Of a stretch of DNA of 64,000 bases, positions 45,201 to 55,973 are shown one piece after another. Position numbers and translations under genes: made by a program. Positions within the stretch are counted from its first letter, which is position 1. Each line of letters begins with the position of its first letter. The notes under the pieces are model-generated. The model saw nothing but the letters and a program-made list of their open reading frames with translations, did not search any database and had not been told where the DNA came from. Location: the NCBI GenBank assembly GCA_003116995.1, contig BDSL01000005.1:744001-808000 (forward strand). The letters are read 5' to 3'. The stretch comes from Yamagishiella unicocca. Taxonomy: Eukaryota; Chlorophyta; Chlorophyceae; Chlamydomonadales; Volvocaceae.

Positions 45201-48200
45201 GGGCGGGCGCATTGGCGCCCCCACAGCCGCTGCAAGCTCCCTTGCAGGGCCATCCGGCGGGTCCGGCAACCCCCGCGGCGGCAGCCAGCTGCTGATCAAC
45301 ACGCTGGCGCGCCGGCAGCGTATCACCGCCGAGTACGTGCAGTCGCCGCTCAGCCGGCAGGGCACCCTGGTAGGCGGGGAAGGAGCGCCTGGGAGGAACT
45401 CCGAGGCGCCCGAGGCGGCCGGGAGGCCGCCTGGCTCGGTAACTGCGACCGGGTTTCCCTCCGCTGTGAGGATGGGCTCCAGGCGGGTGGTGGAAGCCCC
45501 GGGCGCTGCATCCGTCCACCACCATTACCTTCACCAGCAGCAGCAGCAGCAACCGCTGCCGCAGGGTGAGTCCACTTCGGCGCCCTGGCGCTCCCTGGAG
45601 GTGGTGGTGCCGCCGCCGCCGTCGTATGAGCAGTGGTCTCACGCCACATCAGCTGAGATGGTGGCGGTGGCGCGCTCGGGTGCGGCGACGCCCCCATCGA
45701 CGGCGGTGACCTCCCCCGGCTCTGTGCGGGTTCAAGTCCTGCAGGCGACGGTCGACCCGCACGCAAGCTTCAAGCGTGCTCGCCGTCAGGACAGCAACAC
45801 CCACTCGGATCCTGGCGGCGTGGCGGAGGACTCGGCTGAGCCGCTGCAGCTGCCACTGCCCATTGTGCTACCGCAAAACCGTCCACGCGAGCCGCGCCCC
45901 CTTTCCTCAACAAGTACCCACCGGTTCCATCGCTCCTCGCTGCCGCTGGCTGACTTCGATTCCCCTTCGCCACCGGTCGCAGCCAGGGCCCTGGCCTCCT
46001 TATCTTCCAGGGTAGCCGGGTGCGCGGCGGCTGGGCCGCTGCATACCACCTCTGTCGCGGGCATGACACCAAGGCGACGCCCGCCGATGCGTTCGGCCAC
46101 GCCGCCCCCTCGGATGCCCCACCATAGCCACTCGACGTTCCTCCGGGGCCCATGGGGTACCATCTCCGGGTACGGCAGCGCCGTACTTGAAAAAAACAGC
46201 AGCAGCGCGGCCGGCGCGCCTTTGCAGCCGCCGCACGAAAGCGCCCGCATGTGGGGCGGGCTAGAGGCGCTAATGGAGGCGTACACGCAGGCTCGCGGAC
46301 CCGTGGGTCGGGTGCAGCACGTCGGGCGCGTCCGTGGCTCCGTGTCGCTCTCCTCAATCCATTCCACGGCGCAAGGGGGGGACAGCATCGCCGGTGCGAC
46401 GGGCGCCCTGTACGACAGCCGCATACTGCCCGACGGCCGCAGCTCCGACAGCCGCGGCGCTGTGTTGCTGTACGACAGCGGGGCGCTGCACGGCATGCTG
46501 GAGGTTGGCCACGGGTCCAACGGCAACGCGCCGCAGCGGGACAGCTCCGCACTGGCGCTCATGTCCTCCCGGGACGGCGGCGAGCGCGGCCGCGACAGCA
46601 ACACGAGCCGGCTGATGAACGCGCTCGGCACAGCCCTGAGGAGCAAGCGCATCTCCCGCGGCGGCGCCAGCTGGGGGACGTTCAACGCAGCAGGCGACTC
46701 GGGCAACGTGGGCCACTCCAAGCGCCTGTCGGCCTTCAGCGGCCGGGAGTCGGCTAGCACTGCGCGGGGAGACGGCGTCGCCAGCGGCGGCAGCGGCAGC
46801 CCCAGCACCTTCATGGAGGCCATGCTACTGCTCGCGACGGGGACAGCCTCCCACCAGCACAGCCCCGCAGTGGCAAGCGCGATCCTGGCCGCCGGCGGCG
46901 GCAGTGGCACCGGGCTCCGCCGGAGCGTCTCACCCCTGTTGCTCTTCGGCGGCGGAGGCAGCAACGGCGGCCGCAGCCCGCACCTGCTGCAGCGGCTCGC
47001 GGGTCTGGGGAGCCGCGAGAGCGACCACTCCGGAGCCGTGCAGGCCGGCGGCGGTCCCGGCAGCCAGAGCGGCGCACAGCCGCCGGCCGCCGTAGCCGCC
47101 GCCGGGAGCAGCGGCGTGCACGGCGGCATCGGGAATGCGACGACTTCGTACTCTCCGATGCGGCACCCGCTGATGAACGCGACTTCCAGTTTCGGAGCGG
47201 CTGGCTCCAAGTTCCTCTCTGGAAGCGGCTCGGTCTGGGCGCCCGGCGGCCCTAGCAACGGAGGAGTCAGCACCGACGGCCCCATGGCGCTCGGCAACAG
47301 CGCGTACGGCACGTCGAGCTCCTGGGCCCACGTGTCGCAGCCTGTGGCCACTCGCTTCCCGTCGTACCTGTATCCGCTGGCGGCTGTTGAGTCGTACGGC
47401 TCGGGTCACGACTCCGACCCAGCCCCAGCGGCGGAGTGCAGACCCGCGCCCGCTGTGCCCGCGCGGCTTCGGCCAACCAGCAGCCAAGGGGCCACCAACG
47501 GTTTCGGAGGCGGCGGGGCCGGGCTGTTTCGGCAGGCGAGCGGGAATGTCTCCAGCGCCGCTTGGCGCGAGCCGCGCGCCTCGAGAATGTCGGCGCCGGG
47601 CACCTGGAACCATGCCGACGGCACCACGCCGAACGAAATCCGCGGCAGCGGCAGTGCCGGCGGCGGCAGTGGCAACGGCGTCAGCGGCAGTGGCAGCGCC
47701 ATCGGCGGCGCCGGCACCATCGGCGGCGGCGGTCACGGTCACGGTCACGGTCAGGGCATCAGCGGCAGCTGGGCTCTGAGCATGCGCCCCGTCTCCCCCC
47801 GACCCACGGGGCGCTCATCACACGACATCCGGCGGGCCCCGACGGCGCCGCTGCTCGTTAATTCGAGGCCGGATTCGCAGCTGTCGGCGCCGCTGGGGCG
47901 TGGGGCGGTCCTGACATCGGAGCGGCCCGGCGGCGGCGGCAGCGGCGGGTCCTCCCTGCACTTCCACGCGCTGTCTCTGCCGCTCCGCACCGCCGCGCAA
48001 TTGGAGGGTACCTCGGACCCCAACGAGCCGGTGTCCCGGAGTTTACTGAGGACCCTGGACTACGAGCCGCTGCCACAAGCCTGCAGCAGTGAACAGTCGT
48101 ACGCTTCGCTTGCGGTCGGCACGGTCGGTGCCTCCCAGGGGACGAACCTGCAGGGGGCTCCTCTGCCCGCTTCCAACAGGGGGACCCCCAACGCCGTCCT

Positions 48201-51200
48201 CACCAAGCCAGCGCCGGCGGCGTCGGAGACCGTCGGCTCTCGTGTGCCTGTGGCGCTGCACAACACCGGCGGTTCCTCGCTGGATCCGGAGCGCAGCCGG
48301 TTGTCGTTCCTGCAACAGCCGTGGCAAGGGCGGGGGCGGCACAGCGCAGCCAAAGTGGTGCCGGTTCGAGCGGAGCGTCGTTCGGCGGAGCGGGCGCGGG
48401 ACGACTGGCCCGGTTCCATGTTCAACAAGTCGGAGAAGCACGCCATGGGCAGGGAGGGCGCCATGGGCGGAGAAGGGCTGGTGGGGCGCGCCGTGCGCCT
48501 TTCGCTGCTGGCTCTGCGCAACATCGGTGCGTCATCGCAGGTTGCTGCGACGACCAGACCCTCCTCGGCACAAGCAGAGGCGGCGGCGGCGGCGGCTGTA
48601 CTGACGCACGGGCTCGTCTCCGCCAACGAGTCCGCCTCCGGCACGGGCGGCCCCATCAGCAGTGCCCTGGAAAGCATCGAAGAGGCGCCTACCTGGGGCC
48701 TCGCTGCTCAGCTGATGTCGTACGGCGTACGGCAAACAGAAGACTCGGACGGCTCGGCGCTGGCCGGCGGCGGCGGCGGCGGCGCCGCCGCCGCCGCCGC
48801 CGCTGCTCTGAACCATTCGATGCATGGTGTCTCGCAGAGGACCTCCCGCGGTGAGCGCCATAGCGCGGCGGTGATGGCGGCGCCGTCCCGGATGTCCTCG
48901 CATCGAGGACGGAGCTCGGCTGGGGGAAACCAACAGGAGGTCGGAGACGCCGCCATGACGGCCATCCCGCAGGTATGGGACCAGCACGCCAGCGGCACTG
49001 CAGCAGGAGGGGCAGGAGGGGCAAAAAACAAAAAAGAGGGGCACCTAGGGGGGTGTCAGTGAGTTGGTTGGTTGGTTGGTTGAGAGGAAACCCGTGGGTC
49101 GGCATTTATTTATAAGAAGCATTTGGAGTTGGTGGGGTATGGCAGGAAACCCGTAGGTCGGCTCTGGAAGTTAAGCCAGTCCCCTCGGCTGCCATGTCTA
49201 GACGAACTTCAATAAGAACCCCGAGCGTTTCAGGACAGGTGTTGCGAGCCAGTTTTTGGGTGCGTGGTTGAGAACTGGCCCTGAGCCTGAGCCTGAGCTG
49301 TCCTCCGCCCTTCCGCGATCGTCCGCAGGAGACTCAATCGCCGGGCAGCACCCAGCCGGTGTCACGACGTAGCTTCAAGGAGCCCTCGGACGACAACCAC
49401 GAAATCGACTGCCCCCACCCAGTCAGCACTGCGCCGTTGAGCACCAACATGGCCGCCGGCGCAGCAGTGTCCGGCAGCTCGCTGCGGACCTCCCGTGCTG
49501 CGCTCACGCTGAACGCCGTGATGGAGGCCTCTGGGTCCGCCGGGGGCGGAGGCGGGGGCGGAGGCGGGGGCGGGGGGGGGGGCGGGGGGGGGGCCGGGTC
49601 CCGGACCCCCGGCGGAGGACGCAGCACCAAGCGCCGGCCAGTCAGCCGCAACCCGACACCAGAGAGGCTCATGGCGGGTTTGGTTCGGCGGCTGGACAGC
49701 ATCGTATCGCACGGGGCTGGCGGGGCCTTGGACATGCCACAGTGGGACGCGGCTGCTCGCGACGGGCTTAAGAGCCGGCAGGTAGGAGGAGAGGACGGGG
49801 GGGTCAGGGCCAGTGGGGGGGGCAGTGGGGGGCAGGGCCAGCCCGGTGGAGGTCACGGCCGGTTATGGACAGGGCCCATTTCATTGGCACACACGCCACA
49901 TGTTTACCCCAGCCGTAGCAACGCCCGTGTTGGCCCCATGTCCTGCTCTTGTTGACGCAACACGCCCCGGCCCCCTCCCGCCCCGAACAGGCCAGCGGCG
50001 CCGCAGCCCTGGTGAACCGGCTTGGCGGGGGCGTGGTGCAGCGCATTGCGCCGGTGGGCAAGAAGGCGGCAGGCGCACCGGGTGTGCCGCTGGACTCGAT
50101 ATGCTTCAGGTGCGGTGGGGCGGGGGCCCAGGGCGGGTGGCAACCGTGAAACCGATTTTGCTCCATACTGCCCGAAGCTAGTTGCACCCGAGTAAGAGCA
50201 GTATTATAACGCTCTTACCTGGTAATCGGTCAACCTGTTGTCCAGACGAAGCTGTGTAGGGAGCGCACCCATGGCATGTGTGTTTCTGCTAAGCACCGTT
50301 GCTGCTAAGCACCGTCGCCGCCGTCGCTTCCCTCCCTTGCCCTCCCCCCCATGTCAAGTCCGAAGGCTATGCACCCACTACATTTTCCCAGTCGCGTTAC
50401 CGGTTATTTTACTGTAATCTCCCATGTCAGGTCACACGCACCCTCCTTACCCCCACCCCCTCCCCCATGCCTCCCCCTTGCCTCCCCGGCGTAGGGGCTT
50501 CCGCGTCCGCTGCGGCATGCACTCGGGGCTGGAGGAGGGTCGCGACGTGTACTGGACCAAAGTCTGCGGGCGGCGGGCCTACAGCGGCCCCTCCATGGCG
50601 CTGGCAAAGACCGTCTCGGACCTCATCCCCGGGGGCATGGTGGTGCTCACGGCGGCCACCTTTGCCCGCCTGCAGCCCTGGCCCAACTCGGAGGGCCTCC
50701 CTGGAGCGATCGTGTGGGCCCGCGGCCGCTTCCGCGTCAGTGTGGGCGAGGCCACCAGCAACATGGCCCCCCTGACGGAGGTGGACTTGTACCAGCTGCT
50801 GTGCCCGCCGCTGCTGGCACGGCAGCCGCACCTGGAGCGCAGGCCGTGGCGCGGGGCGGAGCAGGTGCGGCGCGGCTCGGCGGGTTGCGAGGAAGCCCCC
50901 TGTATGCGAGAAAAACCGTTTAGGACAGACGTTTCGCGATGCATGCTGGGGAACTTGGCTCGGCGGGTGGGGGGAGGATGAAGCGGTTGTTCTAATGAGG
51001 GGCTGTACGACACTCTTCGAAGGGGCAGTGCGCGGAAGGCGTACCTCCCGGGGAGAGGGGAAAGCCCGGGGGGCGCGCGCGCGGTGTAACCCTCTCCCTT
51101 GTTGCAATGAACGCTGATCCACGTGCTCGTCCGCCGCAAGCAGGTGCTGCCGGGGGTGCTGAATGCGCCGCTGGGGCGCCTGGCGCTGGTGATGGTGCAG

Positions 51201-53395
51201 GTGGTCGGTGTGCAGGTGGGGTGGTGGTGGTGGTGCAGGTGGCGGAGGGTCCTAAGGTTTCTGCGGGGGTGAGCGCAGGTGCAGGCGCAGGCCAGTGCTG
51301 GGGCGGGGGCTTCGAGGTAGACCTGTGGATGCTTGAAAAACCGTTTAGAACAGACGTTTTTAGGTGCATGCTGGAGAACTTGGTTGAGGAACTGGTGCGG
51401 GGGGGGGCGGCCAACAGCGCAGCATTGCGGAGCATTGCGCAGGCGCATACATGCGACTAACCGCCGCAGCCGAAACCCGTGTCGCCGTACCTGCTGACGC
51501 CGTGTCGAGCAAGTCGAACAAGTGTATGAACAAGGTGCCAATTGTACGACGTCCCCCGCTGATCCGTTCATTGTGTTGTTCCCCAGGTCTTGTCCGCGTG
51601 GGACACGGAGGTGACTCGCGCATCGCTGCAGGTGTTCGGGTCGGTGGCGGGGGAGATGCTGCCCGCCTGGGGGGGCTTCCCAGCCACACTGGACGTGGAG
51701 GGGGGAACGCTGCTGGCGGCGTTTCGAGAGCCGGTGAGCTGCTGGGATGGGGTTGCAAGGAAACCCCGTGTACGAAGGAGAAAGCCGTTTAGGACAGCCG
51801 TTTGGAGGTGCTGGCTGGAGGGGCGGGGAGGGGCACGTTGAAGCGGAATGTTGTTTCTTCCCGTGTAGCATTATAAACCGCTAAGCCGCAAACATTCACC
51901 GCTAAGCCGCAAAACTCCACGGCACCAATTGTTCAGCGTGTTCTGTGCTGCTGCTACCAGCACGGTCGTGGGCTCAGCTGCTGCCCTCCCTTACTGCCCA
52001 TCCCTACCACCACCACCCTTTGCCGCCCCGCCCCCGCTACCTACCCTCCTTCCTCCCTCCCCCACCGCCTTACCGGGGCCCCCCTTCAGGCCCTCGCGCT
52101 CGGCTTCATGCACGCGTTGATCGACGTGCTGAGGGACGCGGAGTGGCCGGCCGAGCTGCTGGAGCACGAGCTGGGTGAGGCGCTGGCGATGCCTCTGGGC
52201 CCCAGCGGCAGCCTCATCGGCTTCTCGTCGGGCCTGGACGGCCAGACATCGCCGCTTCCGCTCGGGTCCATGTCGCTGCTGGGCAGCCAGCCAGGGATGG
52301 AGGGCGGCAACCTGTTCCGAGGCCTGCGGTGAGCCGCTTGAGGAGGGGCTTTGGGTGGGAGGGGGGGTTGGAGGGTGCGCGGGTTCGAGGAAGACCCGTG
52401 GATGCCCGAAAAAACCGTTTAAATCAGACGTTTTGAGATGCATGCTGGAGAACTGGGTTCCCGGGTGGGGTCCGCCTGCAGCGTTGGTTACGTGGTCCAC
52501 GGTGCGGCTCAGGTGCAGGCAAGTTGGTGGACTCGAGAGGGGAGGATGGAGCAGGCTTGACTTCGCAGCGGTGCGACCCTGCGTGTGGTCGTCATGGGGT
52601 GCGCACGCTCTCATCCCTCACCCGGCACCCTCTCTCCTCGGCACTGATGGCTCCTCCTCGGCACTGACGGCTCAGGACTCCTTCGACCCCCCCCCCCGTC
52701 CTCAAAACAGGCTTCGCTGCGTTGCTGACGTGGCATCGGTCCGCGTGGACCTTGGCTGCGCAACCGCCGCGGCGCTGTACGAGGCGCGCGACCCCAAGGC
52801 CTTCAAGGCGCTCCGCCGCATGCTCGCTCGCTCGCACATGGGCGAGGTGCTGTGCAGCGGGCTCTTGGTGGCGGAGGTGCTATCGGGGCCGCCCACGGCC
52901 CTGGCGGCGCTGCACGACCTGCTGGCCTTCGCGCCGCTGCCAATGACGTCGACGAACGCAGCGGCGCCGCCGCCGCCGTCGGCGCTGCCGTCGCCGCTGG
53001 TTGGTCAACACCACCACCTTCCGCCGTCGCTGTTGCCGTCGCCGCTACCGCCGACGCCGGGCGGGGCTTATCACGGGCACGGCGGTACGACCCCGGTAGG
53101 CCGGCAGCCCGGCGGTACGAGCAACGGGATGTTGCTGGGTGGTGGTGTCGTACCGGTGAGCGCGCGGCTGACGGGGAAGGAGGCTTCCCGGACCACTGTG
53201 TACCAGTGCACCCGGCGGCGACCGGTGCGGCGCAGCGGGATGGGCCAGGCGGGGTTTGCGTTGGTGGGCAGCGTGGGCGGCGTGTACGGCAACGCGGCGG
53301 CGGGAATGTACCGAGGCAGCTTGTTGGGGGTAGGGCCCAGCAGCTTAATCAGCGTGGGCGGCCAGAGCGCGGTCGGAGGTGCTGGAGGGAGCTAG
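36246..53395 (+). CDS. Receptor-type class III nucleotide cyclase, giant, with split catalytic domain
   Basis: Predicted 3694 residues from 20 exons: 36246-36391, 36458-36539, 36776-36986, 37376-37571, 38072-38685, 39175-39626, 39813-40142, 40622-40738, 40916-40984, 41330-41635, 41960-42027, 42294-43223, 43479-48972, 49329-49781, 49991-50109, 50495-50864, 51144-51200, 51587-51733, 52090-52328, 52711-53395. All phases agree. Order: signal peptide (1-36); extracellular solute-binding-like region (WSDVLPAVRDLVAWYGGRLQ, STWQELVDLL); membrane segment 616-639; catalytic half 1 with TLMLTDVQDSTRLWESLP (metal Asp675), EGDSFVLAF (Asp719) and LNWPQELLDHE; an insertion of about 2430 residues rich in Ser/Gly/Ala, with an acidic run (1000s) and poly-Gly; catalytic half 2, GFRVRCGMHSG (3197-3207) to SDLIPGGMVVLT; then a degenerate second cyclase domain (3320-3560). 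Where the usual catalytic Asn and Arg are expected, half 2 has Ala and Thr, so activity is uncertain. cGMP versus cAMP cannot be decided. Exon 4/5 may hide a small exon. Confidence 0.86.
37628..37771. repeat. 54-bp tandem repeat, 2.7 copies, in cyclase intron 4
   Basis: The unit contains CTGGTCTGCCTGATTTGGG, TTCCGACCCAGTTGG and TGTGTTGCACCTTCGGGAA. Copies are almost identical, so the expansion is recent. One frame is open and hydrophobic, but continuing in frame from exon 4 meets a TGA, so I treat it as intron. Confidence 0.85.
39758..39790. repeat. Copy of dispersed repeat family C
   Basis: TTCACGGATTCTCTTATCAAA with CCCCCACCCTG, in cyclase intron 6 (39627-39812). Same orientation as the 14745 copy. 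Confidence 0.6.
40531..40590 (-). repeat. Copy of intronic repeat family B, reversed
   Basis: Read on the minus strand it contains GGTTCGAGGAAGACCCGTGG, ATGCCCGAAAAAACCG and TTTAGAACAGACGTTTTG. It lies in cyclase intron 7 (40143-40621) in the orientation opposite to the copies in introns 16-19. Confidence 0.75.
41579..41706 (+). repeat. 64-bp tandem duplication spanning a 5' splice site
   Basis: Copy 1 (41579-41642) is the end of coding exon 10 plus its donor GCAG|GTAAGGG. Copy 2 (41643-41706) repeats it with two or three changes, including a second intact GCAG|GTAAGGG at 41700. Use of the second donor would add 64 nt and run into TGA four codons after exon 10, so only the first donor keeps the frame. 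Confidence 0.9.
41706..41740 (-). repeat. Copy of dispersed repeat family C, reversed
   Basis: GTGGGGGTTTTATAAGAG followed by AATCCGCGAAG in cyclase intron 10. It is the reverse complement of the 14745 and 39758 copies. Confidence 0.55.
50884..50964 (+). repeat. Copy of intronic repeat family B
   Basis: Contains GGTTGCGAGGAAG, GAAAAACCGTTTAGGACAGA, CGTTT and GATGCATGCTGGGGAACTTG. It lies in cyclase intron 16 (50865-51143). Confidence 0.8.
51319..51385 (+). repeat. Copy of intronic repeat family B
   Basis: Contains ACCTGTGGATGCTTG, AAAAACCGTTTAGAACAGA, CGTTTTT and GGTGCATGCTGGAGAACTTG. It lies in cyclase intron 17 (51201-51586). Confidence 0.8.
51752..51822 (+). repeat. Copy of intronic repeat family B, diverged
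   Basis: Contains GGTTGCAAGGAAACCCCGTG, TACGAAGG, AAAGCCGTTTAGGACAGCCG and GGTGCTGGCTGG. It lies in cyclase intron 18 (51734-52089). Confidence 0.7.
52378..52462 (+). repeat. Copy of intronic repeat family B, most complete
   Basis: Contains GGGTTCGAGGAAGACCCGTG, GATGCCCGAAAAAACCG, TTTAAATCAGACGTTTTGAG and ATGCATGCTGGAGAACTGGG. It lies in cyclase intron 19 (52329-52710). No inverted terminal repeats or coding capacity are visible. Confidence 0.8.
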
Positions 53396-55973
53396 GGAGG
53401 AGTGCGAGAGGGCGTTTTGGGGCGCTGTGCATTGCGCCTGCAGCAGATGCAGGTGGTGTTTGGCGGGTGGCGGCGCTGAAGCGTGGAGGGGGGGGCGGTG
53501 ATTTCGGATCGCGTTTTCGCAGGACCGTATTTCAGGGTTTTCTCAACGCAGCAAGCCCGGTGCTTACGTGCAGCCACTTACGCTGGTGCCAGCAAAACTC
53601 GCTCACCAATCACTGCCATCGTAGTTTGGAAAGCGAAGGCGCCCTGGGCGCTGCCATTTTGTGCACGGCCACCATACCCGGGACGCGTCTTTCGCATTTG
53701 CGCGCTTGGTAGCACGGGTTATGTAACTTTTCGAAAACTAGTAGTGTGGATCGAATGTTGGTTGCGTTGAGTAGGGTACCACTATGTGGACGTTGGTATT
53801 CAAAGGAACCCTTCATCTAATATGCCATGTGAAGGCCTTGCCTTCCATTGTCCACTTTGTCCTCATAAGCCGCGAGGTCGCCCGCTGGCGGCAGGTCTGG
53901 GTCATACGGCGCCGACGCCCCACGGGCAGCCCCTGCGCGGGTACTGATAAACCAAAAGTAAAGCGGGGGGCAGTGGGAAGGGCCCTCCCCACCCCACCCC
54001 ACCCCACGGTTTTTATACACCCCACCCGGTGATCGCGGCGCAAGCGCAGCCCCTCGTCCCGTGTCCCCTTGATGAAGTCCTGGTACCAAACCCTTGCCAT
54101 CGCGATAGAGCGGTACCTACGTTATATGCAAGAAGTGTTGGTGGTTGTCTTCATAAATAACTGAAGCGGGTCGCTGCTCTTGTTGGATGCGGACACGCGC
54201 TGGGGGATGGCGTTCTTTTCTTGCATGCAAAGCGGTCGAGTACCAGATGCTGCGACGGGCGGACTCGCGAATGCGGCGTTTCGGCTTTGGACTGCCGGCG
54301 GTGAGCGGTTAGGCGCCGAGCGCCACGACTTCACTGGCATGTGAATCCAGGCGGTTGCATCCCCCCTGAGATTTAGCGCCTCACGTAGCCACATCGTGTG
54401 GAATTGCTGCGAGAGTGAGTTACGCCTACGTGGTTCAGAGCTTAGGAACGACGCGGCGCGCCGCCAATGGGGATGTCTGGCGGCAGTTGAGTCGATGCAT
54501 TAGTGTCAGAGAGCGAGCGGTCCTGTGATGACGTAAGGAAGTCGCAGCGCAGCGGGAATAACGGGTGCTGGTTGCACTTGCTCCTGCCCTCTCAGCTCGC
54601 GGGGCGATTGGTCCGTTGTTGGTTGCGGGTGCCAGGAGAAGCAGGATGCGGGCAGTGCGGTTGGTGTTGCGGGCAGTGGGGTTTGCGTTGTGGAGCTGCT
54701 CCACGCATTCAAGTATACTTCGCCCGGACCTGCCAGCACTACGTTCCTCTGGAGGTTGTAATGGAAGGAGGGCTGTATCATTGTCGTGTACACGGCTGTT
54801 CGTAGCTCAATGCGTGTGCGTGTAGCCAAGGTTGTGATGGCATGTCAAGCCGCCTGTAGACGAAGCTGCTATATTTGGACGCATGGAAATGAGGGTGGTG
54901 TTATCGGTGTTACTGTAGAAATGAAGCGCAAGGCGCTATGAACAGGATATTGGACGACATGCGACGTTGCAGGTTGGGGCTTGGCTGGGCTGTTGGGGTT
55001 GCCTGGATGTGGGGGTGGAGAGGGAACTATGCAACCCATCATTGGAAGCCATTCGGCGGGGGATGCAATATTGGCAAGCGGTGCGTGTTTATGCGCTGGG
55101 GGAGGCTCGAAAGGGCCAGTCCGGAATAAATTGTTGTAAGAAGCTGCCCCCGAGCACCTGTTGGTGCAGCTTCATACCGCATGTGCTGGCACGAAAGATC
55201 GGCATACGCAGGTACAGGTGCATCCTGGTACATCCTTGCCATGGCTATGCATAGGAACGAGGACAAGAGGGGGGGTCCTTACGGTCCCGTGTATATGCTT
55301 GTACGCGTCTGGTCAGGGCTCAGCCAGCGCCGAGGTGCCGCTAAAAAGAAGCCGCCGCCGCCGCTTGAGACGCTTCACCGCCCCACCTTCCCTGGGCGGT
55401 CCACGAGTCGAGCTGGTTGACGGCATTAATCAGGGGACGGGCAGAACTGATGAATTGAGGGCTCCACCTTGTGTAACCATCAAGCCGGCCACAGCACGGA
55501 AACACGGGACCTAATGGAGTGGGCAACCGACCCTAGGTTCTTGGCAACTGGAGGGTCGGGATTTATGGAACAAGACACATCTACGATTTAACAAAGGATT
55601 TACCTCTTATGTTCACGTGTGTGGCAAAATGCAGCTGACATCAGGCTAACAAATACCCCGACTTCAACGTATTTGCCGTACAATGGACGTGGTCTGAAAG
55701 GCCGAAGAAGTCCTTTGTCTGAAACTGGTAACCAAGAGACAATTAAGACGCTTGATCGTCCACGTTGCAGCATAGAACAGTCAAGACGAAGTCACAAAGT
55801 TGACCCGCCAATCCTTCGGGCGGAAAGCCACGCGTTCCAGCCCAGGGGTTTTGCATTCCTCGACACCAAAAATACACTTGCTATTAGAAGAATTCAATAG
55901 TGACAGGCCGCTGCGTGAACGTGTATAGACTAGTACACATCACTGCCCGCCCAGCCGCGGAGGACGGCGCAAG
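53396..55973. other. 3' flank of the cyclase gene and intergenic sequence
   Basis: A candidate TGTAA for the cyclase gene is at 53722-53726. A CCCCACCCCA run precedes ATACACCCCACCC near 54000. Short open frames on both strands (for example 54122-54394 on the minus strand) have no recognisable features. The last 500 bases are A+T-richer and should hold the RSP7 promoter. I saw no clear TATA box. Confidence 0.45.

Noticed and set aside
44515..47748. Minus-strand frames of 375, 521 and 272 codons opposite cyclase exon 13
   Set aside because: They are antisense shadows of a G+C-rich exon. They have no motifs, and the + strand frame joins by phase to recognisable exons on both sides.
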